DNA of 64,000 bases from Dictyostelium firmibasis (GCA_036169595.1 CM069765.1:8175001-8239000), one strand, 5' to 3'. Positions 33,851 to 47,304 are shown, counted from the stretch's first letter. Translations and numbers: made by a program. Notes: generated by a model not told the origin, from the sequence alone.

Positions 33851-34361
33851 TATTATTTGAGTTATTAAAAAAAAAAAAATATAATGATAATAAAAAAAAA
33901 ATAATAATTAAATGAAATAGAGAAAAAAAAAAAATAAAAAAAAATTTAATAATTACACACATTCATTATTTAAAAAAAAAAAAGAAAAAAAATTAATTTT
34001 TTTTTTTTATTTTTTTTATACCACATTCAAATATGGATAAAACATGTGTGTGTGTGCGAATATAGTGGTTAACATATTTTTTTTTGTTTTTTTTTTTTTT
34101 TTTTCTATTTTTAGATAGTTTATTATGAAGATGGGACTTATCACTATTTTTAAAAAAATAAAGTATTAAAAAAAAAAAAAAAAACAAAAAGATTTACATG
34201 AGATTATGAATGTAAATATATATTTAGTGTGTGTGAAAATAAAAAAATGGGAAAAATATAAAAATAAAAATAAAAACAATATTTTTTTTTTTTAAAAAAA
34301 AAATTTTAATTTTTTAATTTTTTACAATTTTCTTCTCAAAAAAGAAAAAAAAATAATAAAA
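33851..34361. other. Divergent intergenic region
   Basis: Between the ankyrin-type gene (minus) and the Maf gene (plus). Poly-A/T with two GT-rich boxes, TGTGTGTGTG at about 34046-34056 and GTGTGTG near 34229-34237. These resemble the GT-rich G-boxes bound by the developmental factor GBF. No gene. Confidence 0.45.
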
Positions 34362-34952
34362 ATGACATCAAGACCACTAATTTTAGGATCATCATCTATA
34401 TGGAGAAAACAAGTATTGATTGATATGGGATATACATTTAAAACAATGTCGCCAGATATCGATGAAAAGGCAATCAGAGATTCTGATCCAAAAACATTGA
34501 CTCTTTTAATTAGTAGAGCAAAAGCTCAAGCATTATTAAAGAGAATCAAAGAATCTGATAATGAACAAGACAAAAAATCTATAATGATTTGTTCAGATCA
34601 AGTTATAGTTCACAATGGTATAATTAGAGAGAAACCAGAGACAGAACAACAATGTAGAGATTATTTACATAGTTATGAATTTCATCCAGCCGTTGCAGTT
34701 GTTAGTGTCGTAGTTATAAATATTGAAACTGGTAAAATTGTCGAAGGCACAGAGATTGCAACTCAACACTTTAAAAAAATTACTGATGAATTTATTGATA
34801 AATTAATTAAACAAGGTGACGTTATGCATTGTGCTGGTGGTTTCACTGTTGAACATATGTCTGATTTTACTCTAAATTTAGATGGTGAAATTGAAACTAT
34901 AATGGGTTTACCAAAAACACTAACTAAAAATTTAATTAATCAAGTTTTATAA
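34362..34952 (+). CDS. Maf-family nucleotide pyrophosphatase (ASMTL/Maf-like)
   Basis: Hydrolyses non-canonical or methylated nucleoside triphosphates to monophosphates (house-cleaning). Single exon, 196 aa, full length for the family. N-terminal substrate loop PLILGSSSIWRKQVL, then FKTMSPDIDEKAIR (the conserved P-D-x-DE), ICSDQVIVHNGIIREKP (the D-Q-V and K-P catalytic and base-binding positions), and C-terminal AGGFTVEHM plus the MGLPKTL motif. All signature positions are present. Unlike human ASMTL there is no methyltransferase domain attached. Confidence 0.94.
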   Translation: MTSRPLILGSSSIWRKQVLIDMGYTFKTMSPDIDEKAIRDSDPKTLTLLISRAKAQALLKRIKESDNEQDKKSIMICSDQVIVHNGIIREKPETEQQCRDYLHSYEFHPAVAVVSVVVINIETGKIVEGTEIATQHFKKITDEFIDKLIKQGDVMHCAGGFTVEHMSDFTLNLDGEIETIMGLPKTLTKNLINQVL

Positions 34953-35513
34953 ATAAAAAAATAAAATAAAATAAAATTCGAATTTTATTGATATCATTAA
35001 TAAATTAAAAATTTAAATATAACTCTTTTGTGAGAATTTCCGAGATTAATCAATTAATTAATTTAAATAGTGGAAAGGAGGAGGGGGGGGTGTAAAAGTA
35101 ATTTTGCGAACAACAGTTTCTCAAACTGTTTAAATTTTTTATTTTTTATTTTCATAAGTTTGTAAGTTCTTTTGCACAGAATTTTATAATCTTAATCTAT
35201 CAGTCTTCAAGATAAGATTTTTTGAAATTTCTTCAAAAAAAAAAAAAAACAATTTTTTTTTAAATTTAAAAAAAAAATAAAAAAAAAAATAAAAAAAAAA
35301 TAAAAGATTTGTTAGTTTTTTTTATTTTTTTTTAATTTTTTATTTTTTTTTATTTTTTTTGTAATCCTAAAACCAGGATTTTTTTTTTTTTTTAAATTTT
35401 TTATTTTTTTATTTTTTTATTTTTATAAAAAAGTTTTTTCATATTATTTCTAGATATAATTTAAATATATTCAAGTAATATTACAAAAAAAAAAAAATAT
35501 ATATATATAAAAA
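34953..35513. other. Intergenic region with G-tract and small hairpin
   Basis: Contains GGAAAGGAGGAGGGGGGGTG at about 35073-35092, exceptional for this genome, and just downstream the inverted repeat AACAGTTT-CTC-AAACTGTT (about 35110-35128). Rest is poly-T/A promoter of the phosphatase gene. No ORF. Confidence 0.5.
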
Positions 35514-37428
35514 ATGATTAAATCATTTTATTGTAATGTTTTAATTGTATTATTAGTTGGTTTGATTAGTTGTATTGCTTCAACATCACCACCAAGCATT
35601 TCAATAACTCCAGGTTTAGTAGAAAATTCAAATGACCAAGTAGTCATTAGTTGGAGTGGTATTGTAAAACCAACATCAAATGATGTTGTTGCAATTTATT
35701 CACCATCAACTGCAAGTATTACTCATCCATGGGGTTATATTAAATTATCACAATCACCATGTAAGTTTTTTTAAAAATTAATTGTTTGAAACCAGAGATA
35801 TTTTTGAAAATAATAAAAAAAAAAAAAAAAAAAAAAAAATCCAAATTTATTAATTTTGGAAAATAAAAAAAAAAAAAAAAAAAGCATGGAAAACTGGATC
35901 AGGATCAATTTCATTGCCATTATTAAATGTTAGATCAGATTATATTTTTAGAATTTGGTCACCAGTTGTGAATTCAACATCACCAAGTTTAAGTATTTTC
36001 CCAAATGTAACATTAACATTATTAGCAACATCAACACCAGTAACATTTAAGAATCCAAATGCACCAGACAAGTCATATTTATCTTTGACTAATAGTACAA
36101 ATGAGATGAGATTAATGTGGGTTAGTGGTAGCAATGATTCACCAATTTGTTATTATTCCACTGATCCAAATTTGTCAACAACAAACTCTGTAACTGGTAT
36201 AACTGTTACCTATTCAATTAGTGATATGTGTGCATCACCAGCAAATGAAACCAATTACTTTAGAGATCCAGGATATATTCATGATGTTGTTATGACAGGT
36301 CTTTTACCAAATACTACATACTATTATCGTTTCGGTAGTGATAATGATGGTATGTCAGCTATTCAAAGTTTCCTTTCATCACCAGATAATAGTGATCCAT
36401 CAATCTCCGAAGCATTCATCATAGGTTTCGGTGATCTTGGTACAACATTCCCATATACAGCATTAGTTGAAACTCAATATCCAGCAAGTGAAACAATTGA
36501 TGCAATTTTCCAAACTATTAGTGCACCATATGGTTCATCACCATTTGTAAGAGCTATGGGTAAACAAGTAAACTCTGTCGATAGATTAGATCCATCTCAA
36601 ACACCATTTTGGAGTGTTCATCATATTGGTGATATCTCATATGCCAGAGGTAAAGCATTTATTTGGGACTACTTTTTAGATAATATGCAACCAATCATCT
36701 CAAGAGTACCATACATGGTATCTATTGGTAATCATGAATATGATTTCATTGGTCAACCATTTGCACCAACTTGGTCAAATTATGGTAGTGATAGTGGTGG
36801 TGAATGTGGTGTACCATTCAGTAAACGTTTCCATATGACTGGTGCTGAAGATTCAACACGTAATCTTTGGTTCTCCTATGAAAATGGACCAATTCATTTC
36901 ACTGTAATGTCTGCAGAACATGATTTCCTTCCAGGTAGTCCACAATTTGAATGGTTAAATAATGATTTAGCATCAGTGGATCGTGAAAGAACACCATGGA
37001 TAGTTTTCAGTGGCCATCGTCCATTATATAGCTCTGCTTTACCAGAGGATTCAATCGGTTCAATCACTGCCTTACGTGAAGCAATTGAACCATTATTCCA
37101 AAAGTATGATGTCGATATGGCATTATGGGGTCATGTTCACATCTATGAACGTACTTGTGGTTTCCTTGGTAACTTTACCTGTGCTGATAATGACAATGAT
37201 GGTACAGTTCATGTAGTAATTGGTATGGCAGGTAATACTTACTCTGTACCTTGGGAAGGCTCTGATATTAGCTCTGGTAATGGCCATGAAGATGAACCAG
37301 ATTGGTCAATCTTTAGAAGTATCTCATATGGTCATGTTAGATTCTATGCAAATACAACTTCACTTTATTTCGAATTTGTTGGTAATCATAGATCAATTGT
37401 TCATGATTCATTTTGGTTAAATAAATAA
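35514..37428 (+). CDS. Purple acid phosphatase (metallophosphoesterase), secreted/lysosomal
   Basis: Dinuclear-metal acid phosphatase hydrolysing phosphate monoesters in acid compartments or outside the cell. Exons 35514-35760 and 35885-37428, 596 aa. Signal peptide (LIVLLVGLISCIAST), an N-terminal fibronectin-like domain (PNTTYYYRFGS), then the five metal-binding blocks: GFGDLG (~264), GDISYARG (~332), GNHEYD (~364), FSGHRPLY (~457), WGHVHIYERTC (~496). The set is complete, so it should be active. Long-form plant/fungal type (family usual 450-600 aa). Preceded by a TA-rich leader and poly-A just before the ATG. Confidence 0.96.
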
Positions 37429-37531
37429 ATAAATAAATAAATGAATATATACAATAAAATTTTTTTTTTTTTCATTTTTTATTTTTTATTTTTTTTAAAT
37501 AATTATAATTATAAAACTATTTATTTTTATA

Positions 37532-37962
37532 TTATTTCTTTTTTGCAGAAGAAGGTTTTAAAGAATGAGGACCAATACCACCTTTTGGTTTAGTATTTGG
37601 AGTTGTTTTCTTTAATTTTTTAATATTATCAGCATTTCTAATACTATCCAATAAACTATTTCTACTGGATGATGATGATGATGATGGTAATTTTGAGGAG
37701 GAAGGTGGTGGTGGTGGAGGTGGTGCCGCAGATTTTGGAGGTGGTGGAGGGGGTGGTGTAAATGTTTGTAAAATTGGTGTTTTTGGTGGTGAAGATATTA
37801 AACTTGAATTTGGTGAAACTGTTGAAGATGTTGGTGATGATGGATTATTATTATTTGATAAATTAAAACTATTATTTAAAAGTGAAGTTGAGGAAGGTAG
37901 TTTCATACTCTTTCTTCTATCGTCAATATTTGATGCGTTATTATTATTATTATTATTATTAC

Positions 37963-37999
<37 letters not shown>

Positions 38000-39579
38000 T
38001 GATTGTGAAGATAATTTACTAATATTACTTGAAGAGAAAGAGCCTGATAAAGAAGCTTTTGGTGATTCAAATCTATTTGAAGTGTCTTTAATAAAAGATA
38101 ATTGAGATTTCTTTAATTTACCATTTTGTAATGATTGTTGCTCTATTGTTGTTGTAAGTTCGAACCAAGGATTCTTTGCCAACTCTTCAAGTGTTGGGGT
38201 TTTATCTGAAAATATTTGTTGTAATAATAAGAAGATCTTGTCTGGGAATAAAGGTATAAAGCTATTGATATTTGAATGATCTCCTAATGGTACTCCAACA
38301 ATCATTTCAAATAAACAATAACCAAAACAAATTACCTCTAAATTATCTTTAAATGATTGTGGTGTACTACTACCACTACCATAAATGTATTCATTATATA
38401 ATGGTTTCATACCTAATAAACAATTTTCAATATCAACCAATTGACAAGTATCATTTGATTGATTAACTAAGATATTTGATAAATGTAAATGAGAGAATTG
38501 AATACCTTTACTTTTTAAATATAATAATGACTCTAAGATTTGTTTACAATATTTTTGAATGGATTTAACTGGTAAGACTGATTGTGATTGTGATGATTTC
38601 GATTGTTTATGAATATATTTTGTATCGTATGGTGACAGTGGTTTTGATTTATAGATTTGGTCACGAAGACTACCTTGTTTAACAAATGAACGAATTACCA
38701 AGATCTTATCATTGGCACCTGATACCTCTACGTTTAGTGGTGTTAAAATATATGGATGTTTAAGTGAGAGTAAGGTTTTCTCAAATTTTCTCTTCTTCTT
38801 TTCATTAGACATTGACCATGGACATGTCGATGGTGTTGGTGTAATGATCGATACAACACATTCTTCTCCACCTCCCATCGAATTCTTTGCCATACAATAT
38901 GATTTTCTTAATCCATGTTTAGTATGTCCAATGTCTTGTAATGATTTTGAATATTCAAATTGTGCTGTTGATCTTAATTGAAATTGTGCTACCAATGCAT
39001 CAGTTTCTAAAATTTTTAAAAAAAATTTAATTAATATTTTCAATAAAAAAAAAAAAGTAATAAAATAAAAATAATATTTACCAAAATATTGTTTCTTTTG
39101 TTCAAATGAGTTATTACAAATTCTACATAATCTTTGTTGACCTGTATACCCATACTCGACTGGTAAAATTGAATAAAATGATGAACATGAATCACAAAAT
39201 ATTGATCCACATTTTCTACAATGATGCTAAAAAAGTTAATAATAATAATACATATGATTAAAAAAAAAGGTTAAAAATTTGTTGTTTTTTTTGAAAAAAA
39301 TTAAAAAAAAAAAAATTTCATCAGAAATTTCCGAAACAAATGTGTATTTTTTTTTTCTTTAATATTTACTCTTCTTCTAATAAGTGTAAAAGGTAATTGA
39401 CAACCATTACATTCTAGTGAACTTTGATCTGGTTTCCAGTCAGCTTTACCTATAGCAGCCCCACTGCTATTTGCAGTTGATGAATCCTTTAAGAAATAAA
39501 AAAAAAAAGAAGAAAATCAATATATTTTTTTTTTTTTTTTTGTAAAACAAATAATGAAAACTAGTTTCTTATTTACCAT
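37532..39579 (-). CDS. FYVE-domain pseudokinase with WH2 tail (Slob/PXK type)
   Basis: Likely a PI3P-binding scaffold on endosomes linked to actin. Exons 39579-39577 (the ATG alone), 39486-39370, 39226-39082, 39006-37532; 579 aa. FYVE at ~25-88: C-x2-C, RRRHHCRKCGSIFCDSC, GQQRLCRICN, which contains the R(R/K)HHCR PI3P site. Kinase-like domain (~110-370): the HRD loop reads FSHLHLSNILVN and the DFG motif reads LVDIEN, so both catalytic Asp motifs are altered and it should be inactive. C-terminus: poly-Asn, two poly-Pro runs and a WH2-like actin motif (NSLLDSIRNADNIKKLKK). This arrangement matches the Dictyostelium proteins annotated as inactive kinases slob1/slob2; I cannot say which. Confidence 0.87.
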
Positions 39580-40261
39580 TTAACTAATATTAAAATTATT
39601 GAAAAAAAAATTAAAAAAAAAAAAAGTTTTTAATTCCGTCGCAGAAATAATAAAAAAATAAAAAAATAAAAAAAATAAAATTTAAACAACAAATATTAAA
39701 ACTGATATGTGTCGTTAAAATGTATGTGGTTTGTGTGTTTTTAATACACTAATAAAGAGTTTGGATGAGAGGGTGCAAATTGTTTTAAATATCAAAATAA
39801 AAAAAATAAAATTTTAAAAAAAAAAAATATACATATACAAATTTTTTTTTTTTTTTTTTTTTTTTTAATCGTCGATAATTCTGAAACTTTTTATCTCTCA
39901 CAATCCTCTCTCTCTCTCTATGTGTTCCTACTCTATTTGTATTTTATATAAAAATAGAATTATAAAAAAATGCACAAAAATAAAATAAAATTTTTTTTTA
40001 TTTTTTATTTTTTATTTTTTATTTTATAAAAAAATATAAAACAAAAAAAAAATAAAAAAAAAATAAAAAAAAAAAAAAAATGAAAAAAATATAAAACAAA
40101 ATAAAATTTTCGGTTTGCCTGGTGGCTGACTCTTCACTAACTTATTTTTGTATAGCACCCAATAAAAATAATTTTTTAAAATAGATATTTGCATTGGTTT
40201 TAATTTTTTATTTTTTTTTATTTTTTTATTTTTATTTTATTTTATGTTATTGTTTTTTTTT
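39580..40261. other. Intergenic region
   Basis: Contains the slob-type promoter (CT repeat TCTCTCTCTCTAT at about 39907-39921) and the 3' flank of the ADH gene. A patch at 40110-40140 (TCGGTTTGCCTGGTGGCTGACTC) has unusual G+C content; no ORF or tRNA fold found. Confidence 0.45.
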
Positions 40262-41747
<1,486 letters not shown>

Positions 41748-41791
41748 TTTATTTATTTTGTGTTGGAATGTGAATTTGACAAATGAAAAAA

Positions 41792-41830
<39 letters not shown>

Positions 41831-42111
41831 TTGTTTTTTTATTTTTTTTTTTTGCAAAATTTTTTTTTTAATTTTATTTTTATTTTGTTTTTTATTTTAT
41901 TTTAGATTGCCTTTTTTAAAAAAAATTATCAGAATTTTTGATCTTGGATAATTATTTGTTTTATTTATTTTTGACAGCAACAATCAAGATATCATAGTCA
42001 ACGGATATAGATTACCAGACACCCACTTTTAATTTTGGACACATTTAACTCTTTAAATGATTTTTTTTTTTTCAAGATTTGGATTTACAACATTCAAACT
42101 AGTTAATTTTT
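41748..42111. other. Intergenic region (adh5 promoter)
   Basis: Poly-T block at 41806-41880, then a more complex patch at 41975-42040 (GTCAACGGATATAGATTACCAG). No gene seen. Confidence 0.45.
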
Positions 42112-42369
42112 TCATAGTTCATTACACATTGATTTAATATCATCAATTAATAACAATGCTTCTTCAAATGTATTTGTTTCACTTTCTATTTTTAGAAAAA
42201 AAAAAAATTAGTGTGAGAAAAAAAAAAAAAAAAAAAAAATTTTTAATAACTTACTAATTTTTTTTGGTTTATATGCAACTTCACCTGATAATTTATTGAA
42301 TGGATTTATATTTTTAGACATTGCTTTATCTTTATATATTTGATTTGTATTTTTTTTTTTTAATACCAT
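42112..42369 (-). CDS. Small spliced hypothetical protein (62 aa)
   Basis: Two exons on the minus strand, 42369-42255 and 42185-42112, closing in frame with GTAAGT donor and TAG acceptor. From the first ATG: MVLKKKNTNQIYKDKAMSKN then INPFNKLSGEVAYKPKKIKS and ETNTFEEALLLIDDIKSMCN-EL. An internal Met at 42321 would give 46 aa. Codon use and A-rich leader are typical of real genes, and the C-terminal half predicts an amphipathic helix (FEEALLLIDDIKSMC). No family recognised; could be a small complex subunit. Confidence 0.6.
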
Positions 42370-42622
42370 TTTTTTTTTTTTTTTTTGGTTTTGTACTTAA
42401 TTTTTCGCAAAAGTTTTTTTTTTTTTTTTTGACAGACACCGACACTGCAAGATTTTTTTGATGTCAATTATAAAAATTTTTTTATTTTTATTTTATAAAG
42501 TTTGTTTTGATTGACACAAAGTGTTAGTTTTTTAAAGAGGTAACTTAATTTTGTTTTTATCATCATTATTATTAATGAATATTACCTATATTAATTTATT
42601 TTATTGAACTTTATAAATATAC

Positions 42623-42653
<31 letters not shown>

Positions 42654-43946
42654 ATAAAAATAAAAAAATAAAAAAGCACTCATTTAAATTATATAAAATA
42701 ATAGTTTTTTCAATAAATTTGTAATTTGTTATTTTTTTCATATAAAAATTTGTGTTTTATTTTGTAAAAAAAGTTGGAATAACTTATTTATTGAATTTGT
42801 TAACTTTTACTTTTTATATAGAGATCTCTTATATTTTTTATTATATTCTTTTATGGAGATCTCTTTCAAAATTTTTATTTTTTAAAATTTTAAAATAGGA
42901 AAAAAAAAAAACTATAAATTAAAACAAAATAAAATAAAAAAAAAAAATAAAATTAAATAAAATTAAACAAAATGAAATATATAAAAAAAAAGGTTAATGG
43001 TCCAAAATTTTAAAACTGTTAATTAAAGCAAGTAAATCTATTTTTTATTCATTTATTTATTTATTCAAAACAAACCCAAGTACCTTAAAGATATTTTTTT
43101 TTTTCAATTATTTCTTTTAACTTCTTTGGAATTAAATAAAGAGTATAAATAATTATTCTCTTTTTAAAACAAAAAAAAACCGCTCTTTAGATTTTTTAGG
43201 ATTTTTATTTTATTCCTTGATTTTATATTTTTTTTAATTTTTTTTTTTTTTTTTTTTTTTTTATAAAAAATCCTTCGCATTTTTTTTATTTACTATAAAA
43301 TTATAAAAATTGCAATCAATTATTTATTTTTTTCCCACGACGACTATTTATTTTTCAACATATTATTTTTTGATGACGCCATTGACAGTGTCCACCAGAA
43401 AAAAAAAAAGCTTAGCCCTAACTTTAATGACTATTTTAAAATAATCGTGGGTTTTAAAGGGTTTGATTCCCCGACATGTTTTTGATATTTTAAAAAGTTT
43501 TTTTTTTATTATTTAAAACTATTTTTTTTATTTTTTTAAAACAATTTTTTTTTTTTAAAAAAATATATAATAAAAATCATAAAATATCTTTGGCTTTTGG
43601 CCAATAATGATGCAGCATTTTCATAAAACCCACCATTGAAAAAATTGCACAAGAAAAAAAACTTTTTTTTTTGCAGAGACACAATAGGACTAAATTATGA
43701 TAAACAACTTGTGCGATTTCAAAATCAATAAAAATATCTATTAATATCCAAACACTTTTTTTTATATTTTTTATGTTATTTTTTATTTTTTTTTTAATCG
43801 AAAACCCCATCACAATAAAAAAAAAAAAAAACTTTTTTCTTTTCTCTTTGTTCTTTATTTTTTTTTTATAAATAACTATATTTATATAATTATATAATTA
43901 TATAATTATATAATTATATAATTTATAAAAAAAAAAAAAAAAAAAA
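42370..43946. other. Long intergenic region
   Basis: About 1.6 kb. Two AGAGATCTCT/GGAGATCTCT boxes at about 42821-42865. A patch at 43335-43482 with balanced composition ends in GGGTTTGATTCCCC (T-arm-like, but no tRNA folds). A minus-strand open frame of 77-78 codons at 43577-43813 (MGFSIKKKIKNN..., ending KAKDIL) lacks clear coding character; I leave it uncalled. An ATTATATA repeat at 43875-43925 precedes the FUSC-type gene. Confidence 0.45.
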
Positions 43947-46900
43947 ATGGGATTTTATGAATCATTTCGGTCTGTTTATAATTTTAATTCGATTAAAGTA
44001 AAAGTTTCTTTAGTTGAAGCTCTAGCAGTTTCAATTTCATCAATTGTAGCAATTTTACCATGGAAAGATTGGGGAGTTGCTTGGGGAGATGGGACATTAA
44101 TTTATACACCTATTATGTGTTTAATGGTAACCAATAATGTATCATCTTTTACCAACATTCATTTATCAATTACAATGTTAATTGGTACATTGGTAGCGGT
44201 ATTATATTGTTATTTAATTCTATTAATTACAAGAGAAATAGTTTGGATTACATTTATTCCAACATTTTTTTTCTATTTTATAATCACTGCAATTTGTAAT
44301 ATACCAAATAGAAAATGGATGACTGGTTTATTTTTAAAAGTTTGTTTTTTATATCTATTTATGACATTATATTTTACAAAGGTTGAAAATATTAATAATG
44401 ATATTGCAGAAGATATTTATAGTATGTTGTTTGTTGTTGGTACTGTTGTAATTGCATCCCTTGTTTTCCCAACTTTAGCATCACGTTTAGTGTTTGGTAA
44501 GGTTGTTAAAACTATGAATTCAACAAGAAATTATTTTCTTTTAATTGGTAATTTATTTGAAGATAAATTAGGAAAGGGTGGTACCATGAAGACTCCAGCT
44601 TTTAATAAAACTTTTGAAAGAATGGAAAATCAATTAATTAAAGAACAACAAGAAAAACAAAACCATAGTGGTAATGGAATTATTGAAAAACCAATTTTAA
44701 ATGTTTCAGTTAAATCATCTTCGTCATCATCAATCCAAGAAATTCCAATGAATGTTTATGGTATTGGTGTCACACCATTATTAAATTCTCAAAATCAGCT
44801 CGATCAATATGAAATTAATGAAGAAAAATTAAAATTACCATTATCAAGATCAATGAAGAATAATAATAACAGTGTAGTTATCTTAGACATTGGTAAACAT
44901 AGATCAAAAAGTCTAACTGTAATTAACCATGATAATACAAAAGATACATCTAATCGATCACGTTCAAAATCTGTTTTGTCAACACCAAATTTAAAGGAAA
45001 AAATTGAAATTATTAAAAATCAAAATTTAAATCCATTGGAAGAGGATATGCAAATTTTAGAGATTGAAATTTCTAATAGAATTGCGACAATGACAACATT
45101 ACTATCAGAATCAAAAGGTGAAAGATGGAATGATGACTTAAATGATAATTATGATAAATTAATATCAATGTTTGAAATGACATTAAAACAATTGATTTCA
45201 ATTAAGTCATCAATTAAAGGTGGTTTCTCTCAAATCTCCAATGATGAGTTGATTCAACCTTTAATACCATTTATTCAATGTTTAATTGAAGAGGTTTATT
45301 TACAAATGGGTATCATGATTGATATATTAAAAAACCAAGAATTTAATATAAATGATCATGAATCTGTTTTTAAGCTATTATCTAAATCATTCGATGAAAC
45401 TCAAGAGTTAGTTGATCGTGTTAAAGGTGCATTTAAATATGTTGTTAAGGAATATCAAGAAAGTAGTAGTCAGTTATTAAGTAATGATGATGTCACTAAA
45501 GTTCATTTCTTTGTTCATGGTATTTTATCATTTTCGTTACAACAACGTCAATTTGCTGATATCTTAATAAAAGTAAAAAAACAACAACATCTTTATTCTG
45601 TTAGATGGGAGTTAATAAGATATGGTTTATTGATGGTCTTAACAGGTTTCCCATTAATGATATTTAAAAGATTCAAGTTTATAAAAAACAAGTTATTTGG
45701 TTGTGGTTCTTCTTCCTCGAAAACAGTTACAAAAGAAAAGAAAAATGAAAATATTTTTATTTCAGTTTTTAAATGGATTTATTTTCATTTTTTTAAAGAT
45801 AATAAATGGAGGTTCCCATTACAAATGTCAATTGCTTTAATTACATCAACAATCCCATTTTTCTTTGTCGGTGACGGTGTAACTGATAGCTCTGGTACAT
45901 TTATAACATTTGGACTTTGGACTGTTACTACCATAGTTTTTATTATCGGTCCAAGTGTTGGTGCATCAATTACACAAGGATTTAGAGAGAGTAGAGGTAC
46001 ATTAGGAGGCGCTATAGTTGGTTTTTTAGTATCATTATTGTGCAGTGTTATTCCAACACCTTATAAAGAAATAGTTATAATTGTATTTATTTTTATATTT
46101 ACATTTTGTATTTCTTACCCACACCAAAATAAAATTCATGGCCAATCAGCCGAAATTTGTGCATTGACATTTTTATTGGTGTTGTTAGGTCAAAATTTAA
46201 CTCATGATTTTGATTACATGTTTGCCGTATTAAGAACTGTCCATATAATATTTGGTGTTGTTTGGAATGCTATAGTGTGTTTGATTGTTTTCCCTTACTT
46301 TACTTATAAAGATACAAGAATTAAAATATTTAAAATAACAAATAATTTATCAGATACTTTCATTAATATTATTGTTAATGGTTTAAGAATGAATGAACAA
46401 ATTAATGGAAATGGTTCTTTCAACAATTTTAATAATAATTTAATTGATCATTCAGATTTCATTAAAAGACACCAAGATATTAAAAATATTTTAATTAATT
46501 ATGATAACAACAACAATAACATCAACAACAATAATAATAATAATAATAGTCAAAATAAATCAAATCATTTTGATAATATTAATAATATTATTAAATTACA
46601 AATTGGTACTATTGAATCAGTAAAATCTTTAAGAGATAAAATGAAACAAGAAATCTATGAATCATTAAAAGAAATAAGAATTAGTATTGATGATATTAAA
46701 GATTCTTTATCAAGTGTTGAATCAGAATTATATTTTGTTTCACCATCAAAAACAATTAAATATTATTCACTAGCTGAAAATTTAATCAGTTGTTCAACAA
46801 GATTGGTTGCACTTGAAAATTCATTCGACCCAATTTTTACAGATTTAATTATTTTATCAATGTTTGATTTAAATAAACCATTGAATGATTTATTTCAACA

Positions 46901-47216
46901 ATTGATAAAATCAAAAGCTGATATAAAATTATTATTGGCAGGTAAATTTAAATCATCATCATCTTCCAATGATATCTTTCAACATTGTCAATTAATTAAT
47001 GAAAAATGGAATATCGTTCAACAAGAATTTAAATCATTAAGATCATTCTTACTAAATGAAAAATTATTTCATATTCTCCATCCATATCAAATTCAATTTG
47101 GTTCAGGTATTCATTCGATTGAATTATTCATTCAATCATTCGTTCTTTTATTTGAAGATTTACGTTCAATTAAAGATGAAACAAGTTATTTAAAACAATT
47201 TTTAAAATTAAAATGA
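43947..47216 (+). CDS. FUSC-like multispanning membrane protein (aromatic acid exporter type)
   Basis: Single exon, 1089 aa. Two similar membrane blocks: residues ~20-185 (VSLVEALAVSISSIVAILPW, WGDGTLIYTPIMCLMVTNNV, VVIASLVFPTLASRLVFG) and ~625-800 (FPLQMSIALITSTIPFFFVG, GPSVGASITQGFRESRGTLG, HIIFGVVWNAIVCLIVFPYF). Each carries about six transmembrane helices separated by long soluble helical regions. The central GPSVGASI..GFRESRGTLGG...G motif is the signature of the FUSC/aromatic-acid exporter superfamily that includes plant ALMT and fungal brefeldin-sensitivity-type proteins. Probably an anion or organic-acid transporter, on an unknown membrane. The soluble C-terminal part contains a short poly-Asn stretch. 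Substrate cannot be read from sequence. Confidence 0.8.
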   Translation: MGFYESFRSVYNFNSIKVKVSLVEALAVSISSIVAILPWKDWGVAWGDGTLIYTPIMCLMVTNNVSSFTNIHLSITMLIGTLVAVLYCYLILLITREIVWITFIPTFFFYFIITAICNIPNRKWMTGLFLKVCFLYLFMTLYFTKVENINNDIAEDIYSMLFVVGTVVIASLVFPTLASRLVFGKVVKTMNSTRNYFLLIGNLFEDKLGKGGTMKTPAFNKTFERMENQLIKEQQEKQNHSGNGIIEKPILNVSVKSSSSSSIQEIPMNVYGIGVTPLLNSQNQLDQYEINEEKLKLPLSRSMKNNNNSVVILDIGKHRSKSLTVINHDNTKDTSNRSRSKSVLSTPNLKEKIEIIKNQNLNPLEEDMQILEIEISNRIATMTTLLSESKGERWNDDLNDNYDKLISMFEMTLKQLISIKSSIKGGFSQISNDELIQPLIPFIQCLIEEVYLQMGIMIDILKNQEFNINDHESVFKLLSKSFDETQELVDRVKGAFKYVVKEYQESSSQLLSNDDVTKVHFFVHGILSFSLQQRQFADILIKVKKQQHLYSVRWELIRYGLLMVLTGFPLMIFKRFKFIKNKLFGCGSSSSKTVTKEKKNENIFISVFKWIYFHFFKDNKWRFPLQMSIALITSTIPFFFVGDGVTDSSGTFITFGLWTVTTIVFIIGPSVGASITQGFRESRGTLGGAIVGFLVSLLCSVIPTPYKEIVIIVFIFIFTFCISYPHQNKIHGQSAEICALTFLLVLLGQNLTHDFDYMFAVLRTVHIIFGVVWNAIVCLIVFPYFTYKDTRIKIFKITNNLSDTFINIIVNGLRMNEQINGNGSFNNFNNNLIDHSDFIKRHQDIKNILINYDNNNNNINNNNNNNNSQNKSNHFDNINNIIKLQIGTIESVKSLRDKMKQEIYESLKEIRISIDDIKDSLSSVESELYFVSPSKTIKYYSLAENLISCSTRLVALENSFDPIFTDLIILSMFDLNKPLNDLFQQLIKSKADIKLLLAGKFKSSSSSNDIFQHCQLINEKWNIVQQEFKSLRSFLLNEKLFHILHPYQIQFGSGIHSIELFIQSFVLLFEDLRSIKDETSYLKQFLKLK

Positions 47217-47267
47217 ATTATTTAAATTTTAAAATATTGTTTTAATGAAAAAAAAAAAAAAAAAAAA

Positions 47268-47304
<37 letters not shown>

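Noticed and set aside
43335-43482. T-arm-like box GGGTTTGATTCCCC, possible tRNA relic
   Set aside because: The B-box has a substitution and no cloverleaf forms upstream.
43577-43813. Minus-strand open frame of about 78 codons
   Set aside because: Lys/Ile/Phe-rich as expected from A/T-rich DNA, includes long A-run codons, and matches no family; possible but unsupported.
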